A stretch of 64,000 nt of DNA from Psilocybe azurescens (taxonomy: Eukaryota; Basidiomycota; Agaricomycetes; Agaricales; Agrocybaceae): positions 558,001 to 622,000 of the forward strand of contig JAJIRX010000622.1 in NCBI GenBank assembly GCA_023853785.1, read 5' to 3'. Within the stretch, counting starts at the first letter, position 1; each line of letters starts with the position of its first letter. Shown piece after piece: positions 11,160-25,387 of the stretch. The translations under genes and the position numbers were made by a program. The notes under the pieces were generated by a model. It was not told where the DNA came from. It saw only the letters and a program-made list of their open reading frames with translations, and ran no database searches.

Positions 11160-11832
11160 ACAGGCGCGAGATCCTAATTTAAAGAAAGGGCGCAGCTGTC
11201 AGTCACATGGCTCACAGAAGCAATCTATCGTGGTCGAAGGCGTACCCCAGACTCAGAAGACAAAATGGCATGGCCATGATCGACTGCGCAGCAGCGACGA
11301 GGGCAAGGAAGCTGGTGGTGAATTTCATCGTGAATATGCGTAAAAGTGCGTTGAACTTATCCGAACGGGTTGGATGAGTGCCTCTAACCAACGATTCTAC
11401 GGGCTTTATATATTAATTCTGAGGCTCCTACATACCGGATTGAGGCATAAGGGTACTGTATTGGCACGTTTGTGAAATTATGGAAGTCTAGAAGGTTGCG
11501 AGTTTGGGGGCTAAAGAAGCTGCTGGGTACATTACTACGCTAATTCGGAGATCGAATAGCTTTTTTAGGTAGAGTAAATGATGGCGATCAATATTCTCGA
11601 GTGTTCTAAGCTCTCTCATGAGAATTCTCGTTGCATAAGAAATCGGATGGTGGAAAGAGAAGTTCGGGTAACTTGTCTATGTAGTTATCAGATACCAGGC
11701 ATGTCAGATAATGACCAGGGCTTTCTTTGCCAAGTCATGGCTTGAATACGCACTTTGAGAAAGTTTGGAAGTCTGCATCTCGTAACATAAAGGAACGACT
11801 TGCTTCGCGAAGCCGGTAGGGTTGTGAGATAA
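11160..11832 (-). repeat. Inverted relic of the promoter and exon 1 of the secreted-protein gene
   Basis: Read on the minus strand, this segment follows 27708-28290 in order: the CTCACAACCCTACCGG start, the AATTAGCGTAGT segment, the TATA region, the conserved CGGATAAGTTCAACGCACTTTTACGCA leader (in pieces) and the first exon. Similarity fades inside the first intron. It is therefore an old, opposite-facing duplicate about 16 kb from its source. Confidence 0.85.
11245..11328 (-). pseudogene. Exon-1 remnant of a secreted triple-module protein
   Basis: From an ATG at 11328 the minus strand encodes MKFTTSFLALVAAAQSIMAM, the same signal peptide as the intact gene at 28178. After MPF the run of T is one base shorter than in the intact gene, so the frame shifts, and no later exons are present. 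Only the promoter and signal-peptide exon survive. Confidence 0.8.
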
Positions 11833-12949
11833 TATCTTGTAAATGACTCAAACATTATTCTGAATGTAGAGATGTGCAGTAGACTCGATAACGGCGCACA
11901 GAAACTTCTCAGTGGAACGAACTATGGATCCACTCATCCGGAAACGAACAGTAGCTCGTTGTTACAAATGTTCGACGATTACTCAAAGTTATTGATGGAT
12001 GTACATAGTGAAGCCTCAAATCAAACCACTGGAGGCTCTGAGAAATATTATTGCCTTATATACGATCTGTTCTTTCTCGAGCTTGTATTTGGGAAAGTAA
12101 ACGCGGTAAATTGAGGCTATCCGGAAGTCCTAATCCACATACATTGATATTCTCGTAGGAGGGATGGCATGTTTTGGTACAGTTAGGATCCTGGACTGTA
12201 CCAGCTTTCAAGGACTCTCACAGTTTCCATAGCATTCTGGGGAAAGGATCTTTGCCATCACGATCGTTGAGCGCGTAGGATGAATAAACGGTCGAGGAAG
12301 CCATTGGGAAAACAATAAACATCAACTTCGATGGCTTATCATCAAGACAAAGTTTGAACAATCGCAAGAGGCACAGTTCGGCAGTGTAAAGTGACTAAAG
12401 CTCCGACACGTCCTTGGGCGTTGGCACCATACTTATTGTTGTTTTCCCTCAGGAGGATAGCATACAGTCCAAAAATTATACACACATAGAGGGAATAAAT
12501 GAGATCTATTCGTCTTTTTATAAATTGTAGAATCCCCATTACCACTCATCGTGTTTGTTTCTACTGTAAGAAACTGTATGAAAAGAGCGGCTCAGTGTTC
12601 GGCAGGAACATCACCTGACGAGTATTGATCGTACGTGAGTCTTGGCGTCGTCCTCTTTCATCCTGTCTCCCCCATTGCGCGCCCACTGAGCTTTCTTGTC
12701 TAGCCCAAGGCATCTGCCACTTTTTAGCACCTTAGCCAGTCGCTAGGACCTCTAATGACCCACGTCAGGACGATAAATATAAGACGAGGAACGCCAGCTG
12801 GCAAGATATCAAGGTTTCACCAACGATGTGTTAAACTGGGTGAGACTTCCGGGTCATTTCTCCTCAGAGGAGCGGAAGATATTCCATATGGGCTCGGGGT
12901 TTCTGATATCGGTTATGAATTCGATGAGAGATTTGGAGAGGATTGTGGT
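11833..12949. other. No gene supported
   Basis: Open frames at 11872-12114 (+), 12342-12545 (-) and 12755-12967 (+) show no domain or convincing splice context. The last ends in GEDC immediately before GTAAGG, a good donor sequence that also opens the minisatellite, so an exon here is conceivable. Confidence 0.4.
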
Positions 12950-13136
12950 AAGGCAGCAGGAGGGTGAGGCAGCAGGAGAGTGAGGTAGCAGGAGAGTGAG
13001 GCAGCAGGAGAGTGAGGTAGCAGGAGAGTGAGGCAGCAGGAGAGTGAGGCAGCAGGAGAGTGAGGCAGCAGGAGAGTGAGGCAGCAGGAGAGTGATGCAG
13101 CAGGAGAGTGAGGCAGCAGGAGAGTGAGGCAGGGGG
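12950..13136 (+). repeat. 16-bp minisatellite, 11 full units
   Basis: The unit GAGGCAGCAGGAGAGT is repeated 11 times from 12950 to 13125, with a partial twelfth unit. Variants are limited to GAGGTAGC (two units), GATGCAGC (one) and the first unit. Because 16 is not a multiple of three, the open frame through it on the minus strand (leucine/serine-rich) is a by-product and not a protein. Confidence 0.95.
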
Positions 13137-14453
13137 TCAAGAGGACGGAGATTGCTGGGTAGGAGAGAACGCGGGAAAGGGAAAGAGGTAAGACTTCGAA
13201 TATGTTATGGCGGAGGCCTCGACATTGGATTGGGCCCGAGCAGGACTCGCCTGGCCACACCGGTGGTGACGACACGCCCGGAGCTGTACGATGCTTGAAA
13301 GATTGTCAAGTATGCTGCTCGTGGGTCCTGGCTTGCGCTTCCGTTGATCGTCTCTATGGTCTCCTTTTGGGTTTCTTTTTCCCTTGTTTGGGAATCGGTA
13401 CGGGATCTTCCCCATACTCGGGTCTTAGTTGGATGCTTCGACATCGATGTTCAATATTTCTGTCTTGATCAATACTTGACGTCGACGCGCATATATGCAC
13501 ACCCATTGTCCACGAACACACCATTCACCGCGCAATACGCTTTTTGTACCACCGACTTTCATTTCTTCGATTCAGAGGTCTCTTTTTCTCTTTTCTTTCC
13601 TTTGACCTTTCCTGTCTTTTTGTTGTTTTATTACACTCCCTCTCCGCCGCTCTAATCTCTTCGCATTATTGACGCCCCCTTACCGTCATCATCAACGTGC
13701 AATTTGCATCCGCGCAACGTCATAGGCATCAGTCAACATTCAGCAGCCACCAGTCCACCTCTTCTACATCATATATATCGTTGTCGTTTCTCTCACACAC
13801 ACTCCGCAAATATTCAGACCATACTGCATCATCTCATACCATATTTTCTTTCTTCATCTGCATCTCTACTGACTATCTGCTCCTACCATTATAATTTCTG
13901 CCATACTACGGCGACACAGCAGCAAGCTGCTTTCGATACACTCCCTTCCCACCCGCTTACTCGGGCGGCTTATGTGGTGATGCTATGACTAATTTGATAG
14001 TATGGGTAGATTCAGGATGCTGTGAATTGAGCTAAACTCAAACTACGACGTTCATTAACAATATTGTTAACTTCATACTACCTCTTCACGGAGCTTTCTT
14101 GTCCAGCTCGAAGCGTCTGCGGGTTCTTAGCACCCCTGCTATAGCCGAGTCTGAACCTGTGTAAAAATTTTATGCCTGGGACAAACCTACACATTTTATT
14201 TTTCCCTATCCAAGGTAGGTATAAATAACTTTTGCACATTATATGTACCATGGATAGACAATGATAATAAAATACTCAAGTTATAGTCGTTGTACTCGGT
14301 GTCTTTCATGATAACAAGGCTATTTGCGCGCTATTGAGCCTTCCATGCAGGCAAATACACTTGAGGACCAGCTAAGTTCTGGCTAACCCAAACTAGCACA
14401 ATCATTTGCTAAGCTAGCATAGAATTTCAGTACAAGCAAGCCATGCGCTAATG
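13137..14453. other. Pyrimidine-rich non-coding stretch
   Basis: From about 13560 to 13900 the plus strand is strongly C/T-rich, like a fungal promoter or long leader. Overlapping short frames at 13205-13444 are unsupported. No gene is called. Confidence 0.4.
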
Positions 14454-15168
14454 GACTGGACCTGAAATTATTCAGCTATTTGAATGGAAAGTCCGTGCCA
14501 GAGACGTCCATAACCTCGTTTATACCGTGTACTATGTGAGTATACCTCGTTAGACGGCCTTCTGAAAGATAATGACGGCTTGTATGCCAGTGTTTGAGCA
14601 GCACGTTTGCGACTGCCGGATCAGTAATCAATAATCGACCCTGGCGTTCTATCCATCATATGAACATCTCGAGTTGGGGTCTTCTATTGAACACTGGCAG
14701 GCAATTGTCCGTTGACAGACATGGGAACTTGGATATGTGAATATCAAAATATAGGTTCAAAGCATCGTTTTGAACGGAATCCCCACGCACAGATTTTGGA
14801 CGTTGAGTGAAAGTAGTGTCGATTGGTAAATTTTGTAGTATAGTGCCTGTCTTACTTGGTGTCAATCCGAAGCGCCCACGACCCGAGTTACCTTTACAAG
14901 GAACGCTATAAATTTGTGGACAAAATCAGGTTGTCAGTAATGCACCAAAATACCCATCCCTGTATGTCAAACACTTCAGTTCATGAGACTATCGACCTAC
15001 TTGAATGATGCCGATGAACGAGCTCAGAAATCTTCGGTGTTGATAACAGGCCAGTTTCCCAAAATAACGTCACCGACTTGGATTCTCCGGAGCCTGAGGA
15101 TTGGGTTTTCTAACTGGCACAAACAGGTAAAGCGTTGAGCGGCACAATGAATATAGCTTCAGCGACGC
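14454..15168 (+). repeat. Dispersed ~710-bp repeat, copy 1
   Basis: This matches 60888-61585 in the same direction over nearly its whole length: starts CCTGAAATTATTCAG, shares GACGGCCTTCTGAAAGATAA and ends with CACAAACAGGTAAAG. Copies differ by substitutions and indels; for example, a TCTATCCATCAT segment near 14650 is absent in the other. No terminal repeats or target duplication are evident. Frames inside are short in both copies. Confidence 0.9.
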
Positions 15169-15827
15169 AAGTAGCCGGAACTCGAATATCTCAGTCCCGA
15201 TATTAGCTAGTTGCTGATCGGCAATTAATTGTTTTACCCTCCACTGGAGTATATAGTATAATTTATGCTCGGAAATACTTTATTTTACATCTGTATGTTG
15301 TACCTGAAAACTAAGAGAGTTGAGAGCAACCAGGTATTCTGTCTCTCTTGTCTCTTTTTCAGTAGAGGCGCCGTGGGAAGAGGGCCCGAAAACCTAACAC
15401 CCGATATGATAGGGCTAATTACTGAACTTACAACGATGAATTTAATGTCGAAAAAGCTCCATTAATGTAAGAATGCTTAAATAGTTCATATGTAATATAA
15501 TTTCAAGTTTTCTACAATTGGTTTATCCAATTCAGCAACTTTATCTGTGACCTCGGAAAAGATACCGATATAGGCCAGGTCTAACAGCCTCGGACAACGG
15601 ACCGGCCATTGATTCGAAATGGAACATTATTGCAAAAATGCAATGAAGTACATGCTAAAAGTGTATTTGCCCAAGTGTGCGCTAGTTGGGAGCTAGTTTG
15701 GGCTTGTTATGTTAGGCCAGAAAGTCGGCGCTGTACAATCCCCTCATTATGTCCACTAGCTCTCGACTTCGATTTTACATTATCTCAGCTATATTTACCC
15801 GACCTATCGAAGCTGATTGGTCCAGGG
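15169..15827. other. Intergenic, no gene supported
   Basis: Only short frames (15265-15465 and 15609-15845 on the plus strand) are present and none shows a domain. The region leads into the carboxylesterase promoter. Confidence 0.4.
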
Positions 15828-15834
15828 TATAAAA
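15828..15834 (+). promoter_or_regulatory. TATA-like box of the carboxylesterase gene
   Basis: TATAAAA lies 121 bases before the ATG at 15949 and is the only good TATA-like word in the upstream region. Confidence 0.45.
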
Positions 15835-15948
15835 CTATCCAGTAATGACTGTTCCCTTTGTGCCTTCCTTCAAGTCTCTTGATTTTTGATTTTTGTGCTC
15901 TACACCTACGACGAAATATCGCAGAAACAAAGCAAAAGCGAGGAGAAT

Positions 15949-18251
<2,303 letters not shown>

Positions 18252-18871
18252 ACCTCTGGGGAAGAGAGTGGTGGTTCTATCAATGTAATTTCTGTAAGTC
18301 TCGTTCTAAGGAATAACATAAAGCCTTTCATTTCATTTTCCTGCCTGAAGCCGACAGTTCAGGACTAGTCTGAGGTTATTGTTTACACAATTAACTGAAT
18401 TTGATGTACATACTTAGGTATAAAGTAACTAGAGATGACATAAGTAAATGCTGTCTCCAAGTTGCGTCTCTTGCAATGTATGAGGTTCGGATGGGGGTGA
18501 AGCTATAGTGCGAACCTGGCATACCTCGGAATAAACTCAATTACTGCGTGAACGAGATGTCTCAAGCACACTACTGACAGTCAATAGACGACATTAGCTT
18601 AAATTGATAGACAAATGTTAGGAAGTAAAGTTTTGCCGTGCGTGCTACAGCGAGGTAAAGGGTTTGGGGTGTATATGTACAGCTCAACGATAAAAAAAAT
18701 AACTAGGGCCATCGGAGTCCCAGTCTACCGTGTTTTTAAATTGGACATCACCACCCCGCGACAAAACAAAGGCGTCTCCAGTGGAACCTTCTGAATTATG
18801 CCCCAAGGATGACAGCTGGACCCTGACTCATTATCTTCCCAGTGGTTCTACGTTCATTCGTCATCTAATCC
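18252..18871. other. Intergenic
   Basis: Downstream region of the carboxylesterase. I see no gene, only the start of the duplicated block that begins near 18872. Confidence 0.4.
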
Positions 18872-19545
18872 CCCGGCGCGAATATGGGGAGTGCTCAGAC
18901 CTCTCTGAATAAGTCCAGAATAAGCATGATCCATGAATAGATTTTTTCTTTCTCCCAAGGATATTAGTGAAGCCTCAAGGTGCTTTGCCGGTAGAATCCG
19001 TGTGTTTCTGACTCACAGGATTCCATTGTCTACCTACTAGGTACCCGATATACCTTACATCACGAAGTGCACAATGTGGCAGAGCTTGCACCCTACATTT
19101 ACTGCTATAGTACAATGCTATTTTGTCTTGAATAACGATGGGTCTATATGATGATTCTCCAGTAAGGACAGTGATTCCCTCTCATTCAAAGGGTACCCTA
19201 TCAAATAAGCAGACTTAGAGCTTTGAAATCGAGCCTTCTTGGGCAGGCCATAAGTTCGGCCGCTATCATAGCTCAGTTAGGTTAGGATAAGAGGGCCACT
19301 CTACTAATCTGTCTATTTACTTGGCGTTGTACAAAGGGCGGGCGCCACCACATCTCGATAGAATCGGATTTGTCTGGATTAACGGTCATACTCATACACC
19401 ACATCCATTATTGTTGTTCTACGAAGAATTTCATACAATTGCTGTTCAATATGTCCACGCTGTCGAATCCTGGCCATTAGAATTCAGATTCTGTACAAAA
19501 AACAGTTACCTACATTTCGTGCATACTCCCCTCTGTGACCCTACT
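18872..19545. repeat. Inverted copy of the region upstream of DENND6
   Basis: The reverse complement of 35262-35903 aligns along this stretch; shared words include GGATATTAGTGAAGCCTCAA and the GGGCGGGCGCCACCAC segment. In the source this DNA lies 5' of the DENND6-like gene. Here it directly precedes plus-strand fragments of that gene's first exons, so the copy carries upstream flank plus exon pieces in the natural order. Confidence 0.85.
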
Positions 19546-19557
19546 AGATATTGCAAA

Positions 19558-19690
19558 AAATGCGTAGGTAGATCTTGGCAATAGCAGTAGGTAAATGAAC
19601 TTAAACCCCAATTTATGCCTGATTTCTCTTAATCGAGTTTGACCTAGACTCTGGTCCTGTTGTCAACCGAGTCTACCCTCCACTTGCATT
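19558..19690 (+). pseudogene. Plus-strand scraps of DENND6 exons 1 and 2
   Basis: ATGCGTAGGTAGATCTTGGC matches the end of exon 1 (MRRWILAIAVG, with TGG now TAG). Shortly after, FDLDSGPVV-NRVYPPL corresponds to exon 2. Most of exon 1 is missing. The same pieces occur at 30005-30135. Confidence 0.75.
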
Positions 19691-20097
19691 ACAAGGGTCC
19701 CAACCTATCTCAATTCGAACGATAAAATGTACTAAGTATAGTAATGCGAAATTTGAGTCTCAATCAATAGCAATGTGCTTACACCAGGAGTACCCTACCC
19801 CCAATGTGTATGAAAAAAAAATGAACCTAAATATAAAAGCATGTATATTAAAAGAAGATCAATCTCAATCCCAAAGAGATGAAGGAATCTGTACCGCCGC
19901 TCCAGCTGAACTTCATCACCATCACCAACTCCACACCCCACAAAACGACGCGAAAAAATGAAGCAAAGAGAAAACAACAATAACACACGAGATCCATGGA
20001 AACCAAAACAAAATCCAAGGGGTGGATGGACGACGTGAGCGAGTGAACAACTGAGCGTCGTTCAATTCGACGAACTCGGCTAGGGCAGAGGTTAAGG

Positions 20098-21950
20098 TTA
20101 GCGCTGGAGCTCATTCAGCACACTCTGCACGATTCGCAGGTGAAGGTGCCAGGGATGGGGATGGAGACAGATGTTTCAACGAAAAAGACGAAGAAGTCGC
20201 CGGCATCCCTAAACCACGCGCAGCAGACGCAGACGCCTTCCGCGCATGGTGTACCTCCGACGGCGAGGGTATCAGCGTGTTGAGGTACCTCGCGAGCGGT
20301 GTGATGAGCTGTGTGGACCGGGAGCAGAAGTGTCTTCGTAGTGCGAGGGAGGCGTCCATTCCTATGTGGCAGATTCAATTAACGAAATTTACAAGATTTT
20401 TTTTAGGGGAAGGAGGGCAGGGGGAAGGGAAATAGGTAGTGGAGAGAAGGAGAGTAGGCAGGGGTGGGGGAGAAGAGAGAGTGGAGAGAAGGGAACTAGT
20501 AAAGGAAGTGGGCGCGAACTACGGAGAGGGAAGTGGGAAGTGTGGAGGAAAGAAGAGGCGTGGGGGCAGAAGTACGGACGAGGACAGAGACAGTGATAGG
20601 GACGAGAACTCACGCGCTCTCTCATCCCCCTAAGCGCCTCCTCAAGCCTCTTCAACAGCCCTCGATCCTTCGAAATATACCGCCTGTGCGTCTTCGTCTT
20701 CCATCCGGGTGGGGGACCCGCAGAAGAGGAACCTAGCAAGGGGCTCTTCTGTTTCGGACTGCTCGAGGTCCCAATACTTTTCCAATTAGCTTATCGTCTG
20801 GAGGAGCATAACAAAACCATTCCAAGAACAAAAAACCAGATGAAAAGGAGAGAGAGCAAGAGACATACGACACCCGCCTCCCCAAACTCAACACATGCGG
20901 CCAGTGCGCACACTCCTTGGTGAAGAACGGGTTCGTGACGCCGAGGAGCACGCCCGCCTGTGGCGGGAGCCGCCGGTTCACGAGCTGCGCGTGGTCCTTG
21001 TCCTGCATCGTGAAATACGGACGGATGTCACCTGCTAGGGGATCTGGAAGGATGGAGGGGAGGAGTTAGCGCTGAAATGGCGATCCCACAAAAAGGCGAA
21101 GGGGAACAGGAAAGGAAAGGAAAGGAAATAGAAGGAAATAGAGCAAAAGAAAAGGAAGAAAAAACAAACACCCACAGGCCTCAACAGATCCCTCAACCAC
21201 CACACCGCCTGGCTCGTCTGCGCAGGCGACGCGCCAAATATCAATATCGGCTCGCAGAACACGAGACACTCCCATATAGACCACAGGTTCGCGAGGGCGG
21301 CTTAGAAGAGGAGGATGGGTGGGGGCACGAAGGGAGCGGTTGTGGCGAGGATCTGTGTGTGTATTACGTTAATATTAACATTAGCAGTGAGATAATGGAT
21401 TGCTTTGAGCAACACGAGGAGCGAAGGGGAGGGGGGAAAAGAAAGAAAAAGAAAATGCGTACATACGCTCTGGGATCGTACTTTCCATTAAACGACGACG
21501 TCTCCGCGACCTGCTGCGCATCCATCGAGTGCGGGATCTCGACCTGCAGCACCGTGCCCAGGAACCCGAGCTAGACCGCCTCGCCCGCGTTCAGAGGGGG
21601 CCTAATCTTCATACTGTCAGTATCGCATCACGAATATAAAGATAAAGATATGAATATCAAGAGCGTCAAGCAGTTGATCGAGTCTCAGAAGTCGCCTCGT
21701 TTACTGGGAGAATTAAAGGAGGCGCGAATTGTCTGGCAGAGGATGGGCACAAAACCATATACTGGCTTGCTACCGAAAGATGGTGCGTGACGCTCTTGAT
21801 GTCCATCCTCAATGACGCCTGACACGATCTCTCCCCGACCACAAGTGCCACCATAGCACATTCAGCGAGAAAAATGATGCCGCATGCCGCATCGATGAAC
21901 TACTGCAAAATACAGCGCGGATTGTCCCACAGGCGGCGGACCCAGAGTCA
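20098..21950 (-). pseudogene. Truncated duplicate of the DENND6-like gene
   Basis: The stretch is a direct duplicate of 30554-33197 and includes the exons for LQVEIPHSMDAQQVAETSSF, LCEPILIFGASPAQTSQAVW, AGVLLGVTNPFFTKECAHWP, GWKTKTHRRYISKDRGLL and LITPLARYLNTLIPSPSEV. It is dead: about 770 bp equivalent to 30596-31347 are deleted near 20138, removing the end of the protein. GETVELG has become GEAV-stop, and IPLAGD is shifted by a lost base at the acceptor. The 5' exons are absent, cut off where the retroelement region begins (about 21950). Confidence 0.9.
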
Positions 21951-22209
21951 AATTTGGCCAGCCTAAAACCTCGTGGGAAAATTTTCGGAGATACGTTTTT
22001 CGTCTCGAGGACGGTGCGTCGCGCCTTGTAAATGGGGATAGAAAAAGTAAGGTAGTGAGTGGGGGTGGAGAGGTCGGCGGCGTTGCGGCCGCGTCATCTC
22101 CAGGGCGTAGAGGACCGATGGCAATGCTGAAGGGTGACCCCAGAGAAAAGGAGGAACCGCCCAGCCGAAGCAAGGCCATCGGCTAACCCCCAAAAAAGTG
22201 GTTTGACTC
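21951..22209. other. Junction between DENND6 duplicate and DIRS-like element
   Basis: Similarity to the DENND6 locus ends near 21950 and the recombinase stop lies at 22210. The DNA between is probably the 3' terminal region of the retroelement. I could not define its end repeats. Confidence 0.4.
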
Positions 22210-23437
22210 TTAATCTACTGATGTTCTTTTTCGTTTCCGAGAAGTAGCGATGTTCTGAGTGTGTTGAGGAACAATATCTTCGGGAAAACGCCAGTAACGA
22301 AGGAAGGAGTCGGATGACCACCGCCCCATGGTCTTGACAACGTCAGGAGGGACACCGGCCAATAAAAGCTCGGTGGTGCCACCTATGCGGAAACAGTGCC
22401 CTGTGGTCCTAGGGTAGCCGTGGATTTTCCAAATGGTGTTGCAGCGGGCAAGAAAACGATATTTCGTGAGTAATCGTGGTCCGGAGGGTGTCATATATGC
22501 GAAAAGTGGTGAGGTATGGTGTAAATTGCTGATGTGTAGGTGGTTGCGGAGGAGGTGTAGGGGGTCGGAGTTGTTGATTTGGCGGGTCAGGATGATGTCT
22601 TCACCTCGTTTGTTGGTCTTAGTCTGAGGTAAGGATAATATGTGAGAGCATTTGTTGCGTTTGGATTGACACAGTGATTTTCGTGATGGAATGTAGTGTG
22701 TGGAGAGATCGAGGGAAGACGATGGGAGTAGTTCGCCCAAGCGGCACTGCCCCCAAAAAGGCGATAGAGGCGCAGGCTGCCACCGCAGAATCTAGTGTGC
22801 TGGTGAGGTCTAATCCTCCGATAAGTTGAGTAAGCATGAAAGCATTAATAGGTGGTCGAGGGGGACGTTTTGAGGAGGCAGGGGTCAAGTTCTTCACACC
22901 GTTGAGTACAAGATGTAGGCAGGGACCACCTTTCCATTGAGCACCATGTGTGTTATGCCAGGCTCTGAGTGCAGAGATTTTGTTACGGATTGTGGAGTGT
23001 GAGGATATGCCAGCGCCTGACGCAGCAAAAGCACAAAGAACAAACTCGTCTGTGGGGAAGCGCAAGTGCTTTGGTACACTTTCTAAGTCACAAAAGGATA
23101 GGAAATGGTGAATGGAGTTAGAGCACTTGTTGAGTGTGGATGGAGCCCAACAGTGAGCGAGAGCATGCTTGAGTGAATCTCTTGCTTTCTTTGAGAAGTG
23201 GTGAATAGTGGTTGTGCGTGAAAGCTGTGGACGTAGGACTCGGTGTGTACGTGGCTGTATGAGACCTGGTTGGCTTCCCTTGGTGACAACTGGAATGCAT
23301 CTCGGTTGGTTTTGTCTTGTGTGATGGTGTGAGAGTGCATGAGAGCGGGTTAATGAATTACATCCTTGGTCGGGAGAGGAAATGTCAAGTGGGTTGAAGG
23401 TGTCAATTGAAGTGAAAGATAGTGAGCGCATTTCCAA
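22210..23437 (-). pseudogene. Tyrosine recombinase of the DIRS-like element (one frame shift)
   Basis: The N-terminal part (23437-22790) has the SAM-like core-binding helices (ALAHCWAPSTLNKCSNSIHH, FPTDEFVLCAFAASGAGI). The catalytic part reads CRLGELLPSSSLDL (first Arg), HCFRIGGTTELLLAG (HxxR), MGRWSSDSFLRYWR (Trp and the presumed Tyr nucleophile). The two parts are in different frames; the jump is at TTTTTGGGGG (about 22755), where one base fewer would restore AFWGQCRLGELL. The enzyme would insert circular cDNA. Confidence 0.88.
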
Positions 23438-23530
23438 TACAAGGGCTGGTTAATGAGTGAGGAGTACTAGACTAAATTCACGATGATAAACGTGACATAT
23501 TATGAAATAGAAATTTAATAAAGGGGTTTG

Positions 23531-25387
23531 TTATCGGATGATAGGAGCGGATTCAATGAACTGTTCTAAAGTAGATGGAAGAGGAAAAAGGAGGTTAGAG
23601 CGAGGCAGATTAGCTACAGGAATTCCCCGTGAGGGTCCGTCTGAAATATTAGAAGCTGAAGGTACATATAAAGAAGAGATCCAAAGAGAGTGAGTTGATA
23701 ATAGGGAGGTTATACGCTGCAAAACAGTATTTTGTTGAGCACTGCGTGATTTTCCTCCTTTGATTGCTTCAATAACACCTTGATTGTTGGAGCATATGAG
23801 GAAATGGACATTTGTGTGTCCAAGATGTATGGCATGCAGAAGGCCAATCTCAATTGCGACAAATTCTGCCCAACCAATATTACGACCATTTGCTTTCCAA
23901 TTCTTTCGAAGCTTCCATGAATTCCACTCTCCATTAAACACAATGCCGATGCCCCAATCTGTTGAGGCATCTACCCAAAATTCCACGGGACTTTGAGGAG
24001 GTGGTGGTGCTAACGATGAGCCGCAGAATTTTTGTTTCAGACATTCTCACCACCATGTGATATCGTTTAAAACACTAATGTTTGGTGACCATTGTATGAA
24101 GGGAGATGTAGATCGTGAAAAGGAAGATACAAAACGAGATAGGGCAGGTAAACGTGAACGGCCTTCAGGAACAGCTAAGGAACAGTGGACCAGGGTACCG
24201 AAAATGGATTCAGCTTCTTGAAGAGTGAATTTCTGGTCTTCAACCCAAGGTAATAGCTTTTCGAGGTATCGGGTTTTCTTATCGTCTGGAATCTGTATGG
24301 TTTTGTGCTTGAGACTCCATAAGAACCCTAGGTATTTAAAGATTTCGGCAAATGGTCAAGTTTTTGAGAGTTTCCACGGCCAACCTAAAGGCGATGTTAT
24401 GGAATAAATGGTTTCGAGAGTGTAGTAGGAGTGGAGCATTGATGTTGGTGGAGGGCTTGTGGAGATGTTGGGTTTTGAAGAACAAAAGAAAACAAAATCG
24501 TCAACCCAGTTTGCGGCTATGATTGCTCTGGAGCAGAAGACTGCCATTAATGCATCAGCTGTCCGTCCAAATACGCTGCCTGAGCTTGCAGCGCCAAAAG
24601 GTGCAGCATGATCGATATAATAAAGATCTTGCCATCCGATAATGAAGCTTGATTGTTGTGAAGGGCGAATAGGGATACGTCAAAAGGCAGCATCTACATC
24701 AAGGGTAGCTGCTTCAGAAAAGGGAGGTGAATCTCTAACAATTGTGGCAATTTTGTCAAAAGTACCCCAATCACAACAAAAATTGTCGATGTTGATCTCA
24801 GAGTTGACAGATATCTGATTTTGGTCATTGCAGGGGAAGGAGAAGTCTTGTACTAAACGATATTCATCTGCAGTACCGGCCTTGAGGACAATTCCAAGAG
24901 GAGAAGTCCGAAAAGGGCCTATTAAAAGTTCTAGTCTAGAGCGGGAAAAAGGACCAGTGTAACGGCCAAGTGAGAGTTCTTTTTGGATATGTGACAAGAC
25001 GGCGTGAGGATGTTTTAGGGCTGAGGTATGATTAGGTGGAGTGTATGTTGTAGAAGGATTAGTTTGGATGCCCATGTCGAAGCCATTGCGAATGCTGAAT
25101 GGAACATCACTGAATGTATTAAACAGCTTTTCGTGACGTAGCAATGATTCCCAAGCATTAGCTACAAGTGGGGTCACTATTGGAAGAAAATTACAGTCAG
25201 CAGGACTGAGCATTGTGGACGGCAGATCCGCAAAGTGAGCAGAGATGGTAGCTGTGTTTGCAGTTCTGTGAACTTCCACTTCTGCATCCATTATTTCCGT
25301 TCCAAGACCAGCAGTAACTTTTTCCGTTTTTATCTCGCCTGGTGGGATCACTGGTTGAGTTTCTTTGGATGTAGCACGGATTTCCAT
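23531..25387 (-). pseudogene. Reverse transcriptase-RNase H of the DIRS-like element
   Basis: One frame runs from about 25387 to a TAA at 23531 and is interrupted only by three TGA codons. RT motifs include GTADEYRLVQDFSFP, LDVDAAF-stop-RIPIRPS, YYIDHAAPFGAASSGSVFGR and the catalytic box ANWVDDFVFF (near 24500). The connection reads EIFKYLGFLWSLKHKT. RNase H starts FWVDASTDWGIGIVFNGEW and contains WAEFVAIEIGLLHAI. TGAs are at 24680, 24356 and 24047. The first replaces a conserved Trp; the others probably replace Arg. Confidence 0.88.

Noticed and set aside
12950..13136. CRISPR-like array
   Set aside because: Units are directly adjacent with no spacers, and the genome is fungal.
12913..13275. 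120-codon minus-strand frame of Leu/Ser/Cys repeats
   Set aside because: A by-product of the 16-bp minisatellite; the unit is not a multiple of three and composition is non-protein-like.
20389..20739. 116-codon minus-strand frame
   Set aside because: Mostly pyrimidine-rich intron of the DENND6 duplicate; only the GWKTKTHRRYISKD part is a true exon relic.
23531..25387. Use of a genetic code reading TGA as Trp
   Set aside because: Only the first TGA stands at a Trp position, and ordinary genes in the window end with TGA (for example the DUF4604 and carboxylesterase genes).
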